The notes under the pieces were generated by a model. That model was not told where the DNA came from and did no database searches. It was given only the letters and a program-made list of their open reading frames with translations. Below, piece after piece: positions 42,364 to 53,420 of a stretch of 64,000 bases of DNA. The position numbers and the translations under genes were made by a program. Each line of letters opens with the position of its first letter. The first letter of the stretch is position 1. Source of the stretch: Psychromonas sp. MME1 (lineage in GTDB: Bacteria > Pseudomonadota > Gammaproteobacteria > Enterobacterales > Psychromonadaceae); the NCBI RefSeq assembly GCF_041080865.1, contig NZ_CP160906.1:310001-374000 (forward strand), in the 5' to 3' direction.

Positions 42364-45221
42364 CTATAGCGCTTTTATCACTAATATCTGCTCATTTAAT
42401 TTATCACAGGCCGTTTGTAATTCAGCTTCTCTAGCTCGCTCTTTAGCAATGACCGCTTCGGGTGCATTACTAACAAAGCGTTCATTACTTAATTTTCCTG
42501 AAATTTTATCAAGTTCTTTTTCAGCTTTTTCAAGCTGTTTATTTAAACGAGATAGCTCCGCTTCTGTATCAATTAACCCTGCCATTGGAATTAATATTTC
42601 TAAATCACCGACTAATGCCGTTGCAGAAACGGGTGTTTCTTGTCCAGCTTCAACAATAGTGACACTTTCTAGTTTTGCTAATGCAGCTAAGAATGCTTCG
42701 TTTTCTGTAAAACGGCGGCGATCGGCTGCAGAGGCATTTTTGATTAGTAGATTTAAAGGGGTTTTCGGACTAATGTCCATTTCACCGCGGATGTTACGAA
42801 CTGCGACAATGACTTGTTTAACCCATTCTAGGTCTTCTACCGCTTGGGTATCAACTTTAGCTGCATCAAATTCTGGGTATGCTTCGAGCATGATCGTCTC
42901 ACCACCTTGCCCTGTTATTCTTTAACTCGCTGCCAAATTTCTTCTGTCATAAAAGGTAACATTGGATGTGCGACACGCAGTAACGTTTCTAATACGGAAA
43001 TTAATGTGTGGCGCGTGCCGCGTTGTTCTGCTTCACTACCTTTAAATAGTACCGGTTTAGTTAACTCTAAATACCAACCACAGAATTGATCCCATATGAA
43101 TTCATATAAAATATTCGCGGCGATATCAAAACGGAAAGTATCTAAGGCATGACGGAACTCTTTAATCATGGTTTGCAATTGTCCTTGGACCCAACGATCT
43201 GCCAAACTAAATTGCATATCGTTATTGCCAGAGAAACCACAATCTTGACCTTCAGCACTCATTAATACATAACGGCTAGCATTCCATAACTTATTACAGA
43301 AGTTACGATAACCTTCAAGGCGATGCATATCCCAGTTGATATCACGACCCGTTGATGCCATTGCCGCTAATGTGAAACGCAGGGCGTCAGTACCATGTGC
43401 TTCGATACCATTTTCAAATGTTTTACGCGTGTCTTTTTCGATTTTTTTAGCCAATTGCGGTTGCATCATATTGCCGCAACGTTTAGCCACTAAGCTTTCT
43501 AAATCGATACCGTCAATCATATCGAGGGGGTCGAGTACATTACCCTTTGACTTAGACATTTTATCGCCATTTTCATCGCGGATAAGTCCCGTTACATAGA
43601 CGGTTTTGAAGGGCACCTGTGGCTTACCATTCTCATCTTTCATGAAATGCATGGTGAGCATGATCATGCGGGCTACCCAGAAGAAAATAATATCAAACCC
43701 CGTTACGAGTACATCCGTCGAATGGAAGGTTTTTAGATCTAAAGTTTGTTTCGGCCAACCTAAGGTTGAAAATGTCCATAGACCAGAGGAGAACCATGTA
43801 TCGAGTACATCATCATCTTGACGTAAGACAATATCATCACCTAAATCATGTTTAGCGCGCACTTCTGCTTCATCACGACCGACATAAACTTTGCCCGTTT
43901 CATCATACCAAGCAGGAATACGATGTCCCCACCATAATTGTCGCGAAATACACCAGTCTTGAATATCATTCATCCAAGAGTTATACATGTTTTCATACTG
44001 CTTAGGTACAAACTCGATATCGCCATTAGCAACGGCCTCTTTTGCTGTTTTAGCTAACGGTGCAACACGTACATACCATTGGTCTGTCAGCATCGGCTCG
44101 ATGACAACTCCGCCACGGTCACCATAGGGAATGGTTAAATCATGTGCTTTCACTTCATCTAATAGCCCCAAATCATCAAGGGAGCTTACGACTAACTTAC
44201 GTGCTTCTTCACGGGTTAAACCTTGGAATTGTGCTGGTAGGGCGGTGTCATAAACATCGCTTATTTCGCCATTGCTGTTAAAGACTTCTGCTGCATTGCG
44301 AATTGCAGCTTCAAAGGTCAATACATTGATCATGGGCAGTTGATTGCGTTTACCAACTTCGTAATCGTTAAAGTCATGTGCCGGCGTTATTTTTACACAG
44401 CCAGTGCCCTTTTCCATGTCCGCATGTTCATCAGCAATAATTGGAATACGACGATTTACAAATGGCAGAATGATAGCTTTACCGATAAGATCTTTATAGC
44501 GAGGATCTTCACCATTGACGGCAACGGCGGTATCACCGAGCATAGTTTCTGGACGCGTTGTTGCTACAACGAGGTAATCTTTACCGTCGGCTGTTTTAAC
44601 ACCATCGGCGAGTGGATAACGAAAATGCCACATTGACCCTTTAACATCTTTATTTTCTACTTCGAGATCAGAGATTGCGGTATGCAGTTTTGGATCCCAG
44701 TTCACCAGGCGCTTACCACGGTAGATTAGGTCATCATTGTAAAGGTCCACAAACACTTCTTTTACCGCTTCAGAAAGTCCTTCATCCATCGTAAAGCGCT
44801 CGCGATCCCAATCAACGGATGTGCCTAAGCGACGTAATTGTTGAGATATATTTCCGCCAGACTCCGCTTTCCACTCCCAAATTTTATCAATAAAGGTTTC
44901 GCGACCTAGCTCTTGGCGAGTTTGTCCTGTTTCTGCAAATAGTTTACGTTCAACGACCATTTGAGTGGCAATACCCGCATGGTCGGTACCCATTTGCCAT
45001 AGCGTGTTTTTACCTTGCATACGTTGATAGCGGACGAGCGTGTCCATAATGGTATCTTGGAAAGCATGCCCCATATGTAAACTACCCGTGACATTGGGCG
45101 GTGGTATCATGATGCAGTAGCTCTCTTTACTGGTATCACCATGTGGTTTGAAATAACCTTTTTCTTCCCAAATTCGGTAATTCTTTTGTTCGATAGCACT
45201 GGGGGTGTATGTTTTTTCCAT
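42364..45221 (-). pseudogene. valS: Valyl-tRNA synthetase, split by a one-base frameshift
   Basis: Class I synthetase charging tRNA-Val. The first reading (42915-45221, 768 residues) has the HIGH motif as [16 protein letters not shown], the editing domain, the KMSKS loop [14 protein letters not shown] and the anticodon-binding domain, stopping at EEIWQRVKE. The second (42364-42891) carries the end of the anticodon domain and the C-terminal coiled coil. They join as [21 protein letters not shown] if one A is restored near 42919 (GAAATAACA reading as GAATAACA). The joined protein is 952 residues, against 951 in E. coli. ValS is essential in most bacteria, so a base-calling error is much likelier than a real loss. 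It starts three bases after holC. Confidence 0.92.
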
Positions 45222-45224
45222 TTT

Positions 45225-45707
45225 TTAATCTTCTGTATGGTTGGTTAACTCAATCGCATCGTTATTGACTGCAGATTGAGTGGAAAGAGTTAAGCCCATT
45301 TTTTTATAGGCGCTATAGCGAATTCGCGCGTTAATTTTTAACGGTTCTGCAACGGGCACAAAATCGACAATATGTTGAAAATTAATCGCAAATTCAGGTG
45401 CGTTCGCACTTAAATTGATTAATATTGAGCGAGGGTGAGTCGGTGCGTGCCAGCTTATTTCTACGGGGGTACCAAAACGAGGTCCTTCACCGAGTAAGTT
45501 ATGTGGTACAAAACTATCACCATCAAATTGCCATAGATATTCATCGATAGCAAAGGCATCCTGTTGATTGTCCGTATAGATGAACACTTTTTTATTTTGT
45601 AAATAAAAAAAGGATGCCAGCGAGCAGGCATAGGCAAAATGGTCGCTAATCATGTTATGTCTTGTCGCCTGTTGCGCTTCTATGATGTAAAAAACAACTT
45701 GGCTCAT
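45225..45707 (-). CDS. holC: DNA polymerase III chi subunit
   Basis: Clamp-loader accessory subunit linking the loader to single-strand binding protein. It is 160 residues. It shows the chi pattern: VVFYII at the start, ACSLASFFYLQNKKVFIYTDNQQDAFAIDEYLWQFDGDSFVPHNL, then the second strand set with ILINLS. It lies between pepA and valS, the conserved pepA-holC-valS order. Confidence 0.93.
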   Translation of the reverse strand: MSQVVFYIIEAQQATRHNMISDHFAYACSLASFFYLQNKKVFIYTDNQQDAFAIDEYLWQFDGDSFVPHNLLGEGPRFGTPVEISWHAPTHPRSILINLSANAPEFAINFQHIVDFVPVAEPLKINARIRYSAYKKMGLTLSTQSAVNNDAIELTNHTED

Positions 45708-45721
45708 GAAATCTTTACCAC

Positions 45722-47236
45722 TTAAATATGGCTCTCATTTTGATCACTTTCACTGCGATTAATTAAAAATTGTGTAAGTAAAGGAACCGGGCGACCTGTT
45801 GAGCCTTTATTGGCTCCCGATTTCCACGCCGTACCGGCTATATCTAAATGTGCCCAATTGTAATTTTTAGTAAAGCGCGATAAGAAACAAGCGGCTGTAA
45901 TCGAACCTGCTGGGCGACCACCAATATTAGCCATATCGGCAAAGGGACTATCTAACTGTTTTTGAAATTCATCATCCATCGGTAGTTGCCATGCTTTATC
46001 ACTGGCCTGGTTTGATGCATTTAATAATTCATTGGCCAACCCTTTGTGCGGTGTCATTAATGCACTGATATTATGCCCGAGTGCGATAATACAAGCACCG
46101 GTCAGTGTTGCAACATCGATAACGCATTCAGGTTGAAAACGTTCTACGTAGGTTAAAACATCACATAATACTAAGCGACCTTCAGCATCAGTGTTAAGCA
46201 CTTCTACGGTTTGCCCAGACATCGTTGTCAGTATATCACCTGGGCGATAAGCATTACCGCTTGGCATATTTTCAGCGCCCGCTAAGATACCGATGACATT
46301 GATAGGTAAGTCCAACGCCGCTAGAGCTTGCATTGCACCAAAGACACTAGCTGCGCCTCCCATATCGTATTTCATCTCATCCATCGCTTCACCGGGTTTG
46401 AGTGATATACCGCCAGAGTCGAAGGTTAATCCTTTACCGATTAAGATAATGGGTTTTTGCTCTTCTTTACCACCCTTATAGTGAATTAATGACATGTAAG
46501 CTGGATTTTTTGACCCCTGTGCAACAGCTAAATAACTGTTCATTTGCAACGCTTGCATCTGCGCGGTATCAATAATCTCACATTCAATCTTTTGAAAACG
46601 TTCGGCAAGACCTTTTGCTTGTTCTGATAGGTAAAGTGGCGTGCAAATATTTGGCGGCATATTGGCAAGATCTTTACACACTTTACTGCCTTGGGCGACA
46701 GCTAACGCATGCTGTAATGCCTGCTCGGCACGTGTTAGATCTTTACGGCTAGGCACATTAAAAGTTAATTTGCGCAATGGTCTACGAGTGTTCTCTTTGT
46801 TGGTTTTGAATTGGTCAAAACTGTATAGAGAATCTTTTGCAGCTTCTACGGCTTGTCGCACTGCCCAATAACTATCACGCCCTTTGATATGTAATTCAGA
46901 AAGGAAACAAATGGCTTCTAAAGAGCCCGTATCATTTAGTGTGGCAATGGTTTTAGTAATGATTTGTTTGTATTGCGTTTCAGTTAGCTCGCGCTCTTTA
47001 CCACAACCGACCAATAGAACACGTTCACTTAATACATTGGGTACATGATGTAGAAATAATACTTGACCCACTTTACCTTCAATATCACCTCTGCGTAATA
47101 GGGTACTTAGGTAGCCCTCACTCATTTCATCCAATAGCTCGCCAGCATGGGATAAGCGACGTGGTTCAAAAACTCCGACAACAATACATGCACTGCGTTG
47201 TTTTTCAGGATTGCCACTTTTTACAAAAAATTCCAT
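45722..47236 (-). CDS. pepA: Leucyl aminopeptidase PepA
   Basis: M17 family dizinc or dimanganese aminopeptidase; E. coli PepA also binds DNA in Xer recombination and carAB control. It is 504 residues. The catalytic domain shows [30 protein letters not shown] and the family signature [10 protein letters not shown]. The N-terminal domain (about 1-165) matches PepA. First gene of pepA-holC-valS and divergent from lptF. Confidence 0.95.
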   Translation of the reverse strand: MEFFVKSGNPEKQRSACIVVGVFEPRRLSHAGELLDEMSEGYLSTLLRRGDIEGKVGQVLFLHHVPNVLSERVLLVGCGKERELTETQYKQIITKTIATLNDTGSLEAICFLSELHIKGRDSYWAVRQAVEAAKDSLYSFDQFKTNKENTRRPLRKLTFNVPSRKDLTRAEQALQHALAVAQGSKVCKDLANMPPNICTPLYLSEQAKGLAERFQKIECEIIDTAQMQALQMNSYLAVAQGSKNPAYMSLIHYKGGKEEQKPIILIGKGLTFDSGGISLKPGEAMDEMKYDMGGAASVFGAMQALAALDLPINVIGILAGAENMPSGNAYRPGDILTTMSGQTVEVLNTDAEGRLVLCDVLTYVERFQPECVIDVATLTGACIIALGHNISALMTPHKGLANELLNASNQASDKAWQLPMDDEFQKQLDSPFADMANIGGRPAGSITAACFLSRFTKNYNWAHLDIAGTAWKSGANKGSTGRPVPLLTQFLINRSESDQNESHI

Positions 47237-47440
47237 ATCTATCCTTAATGCTGTGATTATGTTGATATTAACTGTGCTATTTTTTTTAAAATGCAGTTAT
47301 TATAGAAGTGAGTGGAGTGTTACAATTCTTGTAACTATTATCAAATCAGTAATTTTACCGTATTTGTTTGCTTAATCCACTAAAAATAGCATCTTTACTA
47401 TTTTTCACAGAACCTTAGACATATTAAACAGGAGAGCAGG

Positions 47441-48514
47441 GTGATACTTCTTCGTTACTTAATGCTGGAAATATTTAAAAGCCAGGTGGGTATCCTGTTC
47501 GTTTTATTACTTATTTTTGTGAGTCAAAAATTTATTGCTATTTTAGCGAAGGCTATTAATGGCGTGATCCCTACTGATTTAGTGATGACGCTGTTATATC
47601 TGAATTTACCGTCGTTGGCGATATTAATGCTGCCAATCAGTTTTTATCTTGCCCTTTTATTTACCCTAGGACGATTACATAGCGAAAGTGAAATGGTTGC
47701 AATGACCTCCTGTGGTTTTAGCCCTAATCGCACATTGAAATCAGCCCTGTTGTTATCTCTATTTACATTTGTTTTTGCTATTTATAACACCTTTTATCTA
47801 GCCCCCTCTGCGGAGGATAAAATGGTGGCTGTTATTGAAAATGCTGAATCTGATGCGGGTACTGCCACTTTAATTGAAGGTCGTTTTCATAAAACTTCCG
47901 TCGATGGAGGTGTGGTCTACGTTGAGAAATATAAAAAGGGACAACAATTAGACAAAGTTTTTGCCGCACATTGGCCAGAAAATAAAGAACCTTCCGTAAT
48001 CACCTCGCTATCGGGTACTGTCGAGGAAAGAAAGGATGGTATTTGGGTCTCTTTGTTTGATGGCGATAGGTATGCGGGGTATGTGGGGCATAATGAGTTT
48101 GATGTGAGTAATTTTGACCGTTTTGAAGTGCATATTGCTAGTCGTGAAGTTGAAACGAAAACGCGTGGTGTTTCGGCATTATCCACAATGCAATTAATGG
48201 GCATCGATGATCCTGAATATCAGGCTGAATTGCAGTGGCGAATTGCCATTCCATTATCTATTTTGCTACTTACTTTTATGGCTGTGCCGTTGGCGAAAGT
48301 GAATCCACGAGAAGGGCGCTACGCAAAATTATTACCCGCTTTAGCACTCTATTTATCCTATTTCTTATTGCTCAGTACTGCCAAGAGCCTCATTGAAGAG
48401 GCCGCTATTCCGGTGTATAGCATCTGGTTTGTGCAAATTATATTTTTATCGGTTGGTGTTATTTTACATCTGCAAAGTTTAGGCAAGATTTCTTTTTTTG
48501 GTTTTCGCAAATAA
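47441..48514 (+). CDS. lptF: LPS export permease subunit LptF
   Basis: Inner-membrane half of the LptB2FG extractor, which pulls lipopolysaccharide from the inner membrane. It is 357 residues, starting at GTG with AGGAG upstream. Three N-terminal and three C-terminal membrane segments flank a periplasmic jellyroll domain (about 110-265). The opening MILLRYLMLEIFKSQ and the block ESEMVAMTSCGFSPNR are typical. Runs into lptG. Confidence 0.95.
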   Translation: MILLRYLMLEIFKSQVGILFVLLLIFVSQKFIAILAKAINGVIPTDLVMTLLYLNLPSLAILMLPISFYLALLFTLGRLHSESEMVAMTSCGFSPNRTLKSALLLSLFTFVFAIYNTFYLAPSAEDKMVAVIENAESDAGTATLIEGRFHKTSVDGGVVYVEKYKKGQQLDKVFAAHWPENKEPSVITSLSGTVEERKDGIWVSLFDGDRYAGYVGHNEFDVSNFDRFEVHIASREVETKTRGVSALSTMQLMGIDDPEYQAELQWRIAIPLSILLLTFMAVPLAKVNPREGRYAKLLPALALYLSYFLLLSTAKSLIEEAAIPVYSIWFVQIIFLSVGVILHLQSLGKISFFGFRK

Positions 48515-48543
48515 ACCTAACAGTAGGTTAACGGAATTGTAGT

Positions 48544-49608
48544 ATGGGTATTTTAGATCGCTATGTTGGCAAAATAATTTTTTCTGCGACCATGTTAAGT
48601 TTATTTGTCTTACTGGGCTTAAGCAGTATTATTAAGTTTGTTGAGCAAATGAAAGGTGTCGGTAAGGGCACTTATGGAGTATGGGATGCAGCTTATTTTG
48701 TTGTCTTAAAGATCCCCGCTGAGTTGGTTATTTTCTTTCCTATGGCGGCTTTAATCGGGGCTCTTATTGGTTTAGGAACGCTTGCGAGTAGCAGTGAACT
48801 GGTGGTTATGCAGGCTGCTGGTTTATCGAAATTACGCATTGCTAGCTCAGTGTTAAAAACAGCTATTCCTATGGTTATTGCGGTTATGTTGGTCGGAGAA
48901 TTTGTTGCTCCAGCCGCAGATAAAGAAGCCTATTCAGCGCGAGCAATTGCCAAACATGGTGAAGAGAGTGTCACTAATACCTATGGTGTTTGGGTTAAAG
49001 ATGCAAATTCATTTATTAGCATTGGTCGCATGAACTCCAATGCGCAACTATTTTCGATACAGATCTATTTTTTCGATGAACAGATGAAGCTGATTGAGGC
49101 GAAACTTGCCCAAAATGGGGTTTATCAAGATGGCCAATGGCTTTTAAAAAATGTCAGTAGCACAGCTTTTTTTCAGGATAAAACCGCGACAACACATTAT
49201 GATGAATCTGTTTGGAATACCGAATTAACACCGAAAAAATTACAAGTGGTATTAAGCGATCCAGATATCATGCCGATGCGTGATATTTATAACTATATTA
49301 AGTACTTAGAAACAAACGAACAAGAAGCAAGTGGGTTTTGGCTTATTCTGTGGCGAAAAGCGGTACTGCCCTTTACGATATTGGTGATGATGTTGTTATC
49401 CGTCTCCTTTATTTTTGGTGGATTGCGCAGTGTTACGATGGGGACACGATTGATATTTGCCATTGTTAGTGGATTTACTTTCCATATTATGGGGGAGCTT
49501 TTTGGCCCCTTTAGTCTAGTTTTTTCACTGCCCCCACTGTTAGGAGCCTTGTTGCCAAGTCTCATCGTGTTAGCTATCGCTATGTACCTACTACAAAGGC
49601 AAACATGA
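48544..49608 (+). CDS. lptG: LPS export permease subunit LptG
   Basis: Partner of LptF, 354 residues, with the same six-segment plan and central jellyroll domain. LGTLASSSELVVMQAAGLSKLRI and the C-terminal FIFGGLRSVTMGTRL are family landmarks. It begins 29 bases after lptF. Together with LptB, encoded elsewhere, it drives LPS onto the LptC-A-D bridge. Confidence 0.95.
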   Translation: MGILDRYVGKIIFSATMLSLFVLLGLSSIIKFVEQMKGVGKGTYGVWDAAYFVVLKIPAELVIFFPMAALIGALIGLGTLASSSELVVMQAAGLSKLRIASSVLKTAIPMVIAVMLVGEFVAPAADKEAYSARAIAKHGEESVTNTYGVWVKDANSFISIGRMNSNAQLFSIQIYFFDEQMKLIEAKLAQNGVYQDGQWLLKNVSSTAFFQDKTATTHYDESVWNTELTPKKLQVVLSDPDIMPMRDIYNYIKYLETNEQEASGFWLILWRKAVLPFTILVMMLLSVSFIFGGLRSVTMGTRLIFAIVSGFTFHIMGELFGPFSLVFSLPPLLGALLPSLIVLAIAMYLLQRQT

Positions 49609-49797
49609 TGAGTTTGTACTGGTCAGTCGAGTAAGTCCCTCAATCTTGTTGAATACTATTTTCAGCATTTGCTTGGAAAGCAAATCGACTGTTTTATTGA
49701 GCGCTGTTTATAAACATAAATTTTACAACCATTTTTGCATATAAATGAACTAACATTCATTGATATTCGAAAGCAAAATATACAAGGGGAATTTATT

Positions 49798-50547
49798 TTG
49801 CAACTTTCTATTGTTATACCGGTACACAATGAGCAGGAAAACATTCGTTCATTAGTCAATGAGATAAAATCTCATTTAGAGGACAAAATTGAGTATGAAC
49901 TCATTTATGTTGACGATGGAAGTAATGATAATACCTTTAGTGAACTGACGGCTTTGCAAACTGAAGGCTATGCGCAATTAAGGGTGCTCCGTCATAATGG
50001 CTGTTTTGGACAAAGTGCCTCTGTCTTAACGGGTATTCGTAATGCGCGTGCAGATTGGATTGTTACACTTGATGGTGATGGGCAAAATGACCCGGTGGAT
50101 ATATTACCGATTTATCAAGCTCTGTTAGATGCCAACAAGCACGATCCGCGTTATCAATGTGCGGCTGGCTATCGTAAAAAGCGCAATGATTCCACATCGA
50201 AACGTTGGTCATCATTGATTGCGAATAATATACGAGCTCGTTTACTACACGATGATACGCCTGATACTGGGTGTGGATTAAAAGCGATGCAACGCAGCGC
50301 ATTTCTTGCATTGCCATTTTTTGACCATGTACACCGATTTATACCTGCGTTAATTAAACGTAATGGTGGAGAGGTGATCATTGTTGAAGTTAATCATCGC
50401 CACCGCACAGCGGGTACCTCCAAGTATGGTATAGCAAACCGCCTATGGGTTGGTATTGTTGACCTAATTGGTGTGAAATGGCTTTGTGCTCGTAAAAAAA
50501 ATCCCGTTTGTTACGCCGAAAATACGGAGAACAAGAATGAGCAATAG
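49798..50547 (+). CDS. Family 2 glycosyltransferase (ArnC/dolichol-phosphate-mannose-synthase-like)
   Basis: A 249-residue cytoplasmic-type transferase that probably loads a sugar onto undecaprenyl phosphate. Motifs are IVIPVHNEQENI, the nucleotide-binding IYVDDGSNDNT, VTLDGDGQNDP (metal-binding DGD) and HRHRTAGTSKYG. No C-terminal membrane pair is seen, unlike ArnC itself. The frame opens at 49735, but AAGGGGA seven bases ahead of the TTG at 49798 and the position of the fold make TTG the likely start. First of three overlapping genes. Confidence 0.88.
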   Translation: MQLSIVIPVHNEQENIRSLVNEIKSHLEDKIEYELIYVDDGSNDNTFSELTALQTEGYAQLRVLRHNGCFGQSASVLTGIRNARADWIVTLDGDGQNDPVDILPIYQALLDANKHDPRYQCAAGYRKKRNDSTSKRWSSLIANNIRARLLHDDTPDTGCGLKAMQRSAFLALPFFDHVHRFIPALIKRNGGEVIIVEVNHRHRTAGTSKYGIANRLWVGIVDLIGVKWLCARKKNPVCYAENTENKNEQ

Positions 50548-50815
50548 CCTATGGGTGATTGTCGGTCTGATAGGGCAGGGGATATTTTCAGCCCGTTTTT
50601 TAGTGCAATGGCTGGCGAGTGAAAAACTGAAAAAAAGTGTTATTCCAATGGCTTTTTGGTATCTAAGTATTGCTGGTAGTGCGGTGTTGTTAAGTTATGC
50701 AATTTATCGTCAAGACCCGGTCTTTATTCTTGGGCAATCAATTGGTTTTTTTATCTATTTTAGAAATATATGGTTAATTCGACAATCATCATTAAACAAG
50801 GAAGATGATAAATGA
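50537..50815 (+). CDS. LAB_N domain membrane protein (lipid-A-disaccharide-synthase N-terminal domain)
   Basis: A 92-residue protein with about three membrane helices and the LAB_N pattern: GQGIFSARFLVQWLASEK, then SVIPMAFWYLSIAGS and FILGQSIGFFIYFRN. Such small proteins resemble SMR/ArnE-type flippases and sit between the GT2 and GT39 genes, where a lipid-linked-sugar flippase is needed; that role is inferred. GGAGAACAAGA precedes the ATG at 50537, overlapping the GT2 gene by 11 bases. Confidence 0.85.
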   Translation: MSNSLWVIVGLIGQGIFSARFLVQWLASEKLKKSVIPMAFWYLSIAGSAVLLSYAIYRQDPVFILGQSIGFFIYFRNIWLIRQSSLNKEDDK

Positions 50816-52560
50816 TCGCCACCTATCGCTCTTTTACCGATAAAAATGGATCCTATCGCGAGTTATTATGGTTACTTTTTGCAAGTTTTGTAATCATTGC
50901 CATTGGTATTGGCCTACGCTCACCTTGGCCAGCGGATGAACCTAGATTTGCCTTGATTGCCTTAGAGATGGTTAACAGTGGCGAATGGTTGTTCCCACAT
51001 CGAGGTGGTGAACTTTATCCAGATAAACCCCCTGTTTTCGTCTGGATGCAAGCCATTTTTTACCTTCTTACTGGCTCGATGCAGATTGCTTTTTTATTAC
51101 CATCGCTGTTAGGTGCCTTAGTGTGTGTTGCGTTAATATACGATTTGGCACAACGTTTTTATGGGCAAAATAGTGGCCGTAATGCTGTTATTTTGTTGCT
51201 ATGTACCATTCAGTTTATGGTGCAAGCAAAGCTTGCTCAAATTGATATGACCGTATGTATGTGGATAACGATTGGTAATTACGCCTTATTACGCCATTTT
51301 TTGCAGGGGCCTTGTTGGAAATTATACTATTTAGGTTGGTTTGCAATGGGGTTAGGTGTTATAACAAAAGGAGTCGGGTTCTTACCTATCTTATTATGCC
51401 TCCCTTATATTTGGTTGCTGATTAAGCAGGAGCAGTGTCGCTTTAATATAAAAAGCATTGTCCAGCATTCGGTGGGATTAATCGTCATGTTATTAGCGAT
51501 TGCCTTATGGGTGGGCCCCATGTATTACGCCGTTGAAGTAAATCAAGATGCCAGTTACTTAGCCTATCGTGACAATATTATGTTACGACAAACCGCTGAA
51601 AGATATGTTAATTCTCTCGGCCATCAAAAACCTTTTTATTATTATATTGTCTCTGTTATTCCATTATTCTGGTTACCATTAAGCATATTATTGCCGTGGC
51701 TCGCTCCGCGTTGGTTTAAAGCGATAAAAAATGGTGATCGCCTTGTTTTTCTTACCGTGATTTGGGCGATTTTAGTGTTGCTCTTTTTTAGTAATAGTCC
51801 AGGTAAACGTGGTGTCTATATCTTACCCATTGTCCCAATGCTAGTTCTTATTGCAGCACCCTATTTAGATGAATTAACCGCCAATATTCGTATCAGAGCA
51901 ATCGCTTGGGTAATGCCTTTAGCCATTGCAACCACACTCATTTCCAGCGCGTTAATTAGTTTCTTTTTTATGCCGCAACTCTTAGATAAATTACCGACGG
52001 AAGCCAATGCAACGCTGCTTTGTATTATTGCCTTAGGGGGGGCATTTTTGTTGCCAACCTTATATTGGCGTGTACGCAACCCGATTCGAGGTGCCGTTAT
52101 TAGTTTGGCTTTAGGCTGGGGGATCTATTCTGTTTTTGGTTATTGGCTTATGGAGCCTACACGCTCTCCTAAAGATATGATGGCTGAGATAAATACCATC
52201 ACCGGACCGCAAAGTGAACTTGCTATTATTAACTTTAAAGAGCAGTTGCTACTACATAGTGAGCGCGATGTCGTGCAGTTTGGTTTTCATACTCTCCGTG
52301 AAAAGCAGACTAAAGCTGCCGCGAAATGGTTAAGTGAAGGTCCTGAAAAACGCTGGGTTTTATCGCCAGCAGAGCACGTAGAAAAATGTTTTAATGAAGA
52401 TAGCTGGATTGATGTTGATACTCGTCACCGACGTACTTGGGTCTTAGTGCAATATAGTGATCTGCTTGATAGAGAACAGTTAATAAACAATGGCTGTGAT
52501 GATTTTACGCAGACAACGATCCCGCTTTACCATGCTAAACCCGTTTTTCTAACTCATTAA
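50812..52560 (+). CDS. Family 39 glycosyltransferase (ArnT-like)
   Basis: A 582-residue polytopic transferase of the PMT/ArnT type that moves a sugar from undecaprenyl phosphate onto an acceptor, often lipid A, on the periplasmic face. The key acidic motif is near the start (SPWPADEPRFALIALEM, with Asp-Glu). PHRGGELYPDKPPVFVWM and about eleven membrane segments follow. The start overlaps the previous stop by four bases. The sugar and acceptor cannot be read from sequence; no arnA or arnB is nearby, so aminoarabinose is not implied. Confidence 0.88.
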   Translation: MIATYRSFTDKNGSYRELLWLLFASFVIIAIGIGLRSPWPADEPRFALIALEMVNSGEWLFPHRGGELYPDKPPVFVWMQAIFYLLTGSMQIAFLLPSLLGALVCVALIYDLAQRFYGQNSGRNAVILLLCTIQFMVQAKLAQIDMTVCMWITIGNYALLRHFLQGPCWKLYYLGWFAMGLGVITKGVGFLPILLCLPYIWLLIKQEQCRFNIKSIVQHSVGLIVMLLAIALWVGPMYYAVEVNQDASYLAYRDNIMLRQTAERYVNSLGHQKPFYYYIVSVIPLFWLPLSILLPWLAPRWFKAIKNGDRLVFLTVIWAILVLLFFSNSPGKRGVYILPIVPMLVLIAAPYLDELTANIRIRAIAWVMPLAIATTLISSALISFFFMPQLLDKLPTEANATLLCIIALGGAFLLPTLYWRVRNPIRGAVISLALGWGIYSVFGYWLMEPTRSPKDMMAEINTITGPQSELAIINFKEQLLLHSERDVVQFGFHTLREKQTKAAAKWLSEGPEKRWVLSPAEHVEKCFNEDSWIDVDTRHRRTWVLVQYSDLLDREQLINNGCDDFTQTTIPLYHAKPVFLTH

Positions 52561-52564
52561 TTGC

Positions 52565-52602
52565 AATAACCGCTGACCACTATCTGTTTCAGCGGTTATT
52601 TT
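52565..52602 (+). terminator. Terminator after the GT2/LAB_N/GT39 cluster
   Basis: A 12-bp stem, AATAACCGCTGA (52565-52576) with TCAGCGGTTATT (52589-52600), followed by a short T-run, directly after the GT39 stop. Confidence 0.7.
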
Positions 52603-52625
52603 AACTGATATTTATTACGTAATAA

Positions 52626-53180
52626 TTATTTATCTTTCTGTTGTAAAAACGATAAACCTTTAAACCCTTTCCAGTTATTTAATTCTTTCGTTAATACAAT
52701 AACTTCACATTCAGCCCATAGATCTTGGAAAGCATTTCTGTCCTTAAAGACGGAAAACAAGTTACCTAAGCCAAATGCAGAAGTAGACATGCGAATTAAA
52801 GATTGCGTAATAGTGATATTACTACCGTCACTATTTTGCACTCGTAAACGCCAAGCTTTCATACCAAGCGTTTGGCAGGCAGTACTCCAAAAGTAAGCAA
52901 AAAAGATGATAATAACTGCAGCTAAATAAGAGGCGAATATCAAGCTATTAGATAGATAGCCTGCAACGTCAGGGTAAGCGCTGGTGTCGATTATTGATAA
53001 TGCCTCTGCAATCACGACAACGACAAGGGCAATAACGGTTGCTAGCATGAGTAAGGCTATAACGGCTAACAGATCATAAATGTATGCACCTAAACGGCGA
53101 AGTAAATTAGCTCTTGGGCAGCTCTGATATTGTTCTTGTGAGGTAAGTATCGTTGTACTTTTTTGCTTCTTCGTGCTCAT
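52626..53180 (-). CDS. RDD-family membrane protein
   Basis: A 184-residue inner-membrane protein with three hydrophobic segments. The RDD signature is NLLRRLGAYIYDLLAVIALLM (Arg and Asp in the first helix region), followed by a LGMKAWRLRVQNSDG block. Some RDD proteins exchange ions, but function cannot be assigned here. It is a single gene converging on the GT39 cluster. Confidence 0.88.
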   Translation of the reverse strand: MSTKKQKSTTILTSQEQYQSCPRANLLRRLGAYIYDLLAVIALLMLATVIALVVVVIAEALSIIDTSAYPDVAGYLSNSLIFASYLAAVIIIFFAYFWSTACQTLGMKAWRLRVQNSDGSNITITQSLIRMSTSAFGLGNLFSVFKDRNAFQDLWAECEVIVLTKELNNWKGFKGLSFLQQKDK

Positions 53181-53420
53181 GATAGCTCCTTAAATGGGTG
53201 AATTTGAAGTGTAACAAAAGGCAAAACAGTTAGCATTGATTATTCGGTAGTGATAAGAGTTTACTCTCTTTTTTGACTGTGAATTAGCAGTGTAAAGAGT
53301 TAACTTGCTCTCTTTTTGAGCAGTTGATCCGTTAGTGTATGAAAAACCTTGTCAGAAGATTATCACTAGGTATAATCGGCGCACTTAGTAAATAATCTTT
53401 TCTATTTACTAACGTTTTAT

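Noticed and set aside
42449-42925. 158-codon antisense frame over valS
   Set aside because: Opposite the conserved ValS C-terminal domain; no independent support.
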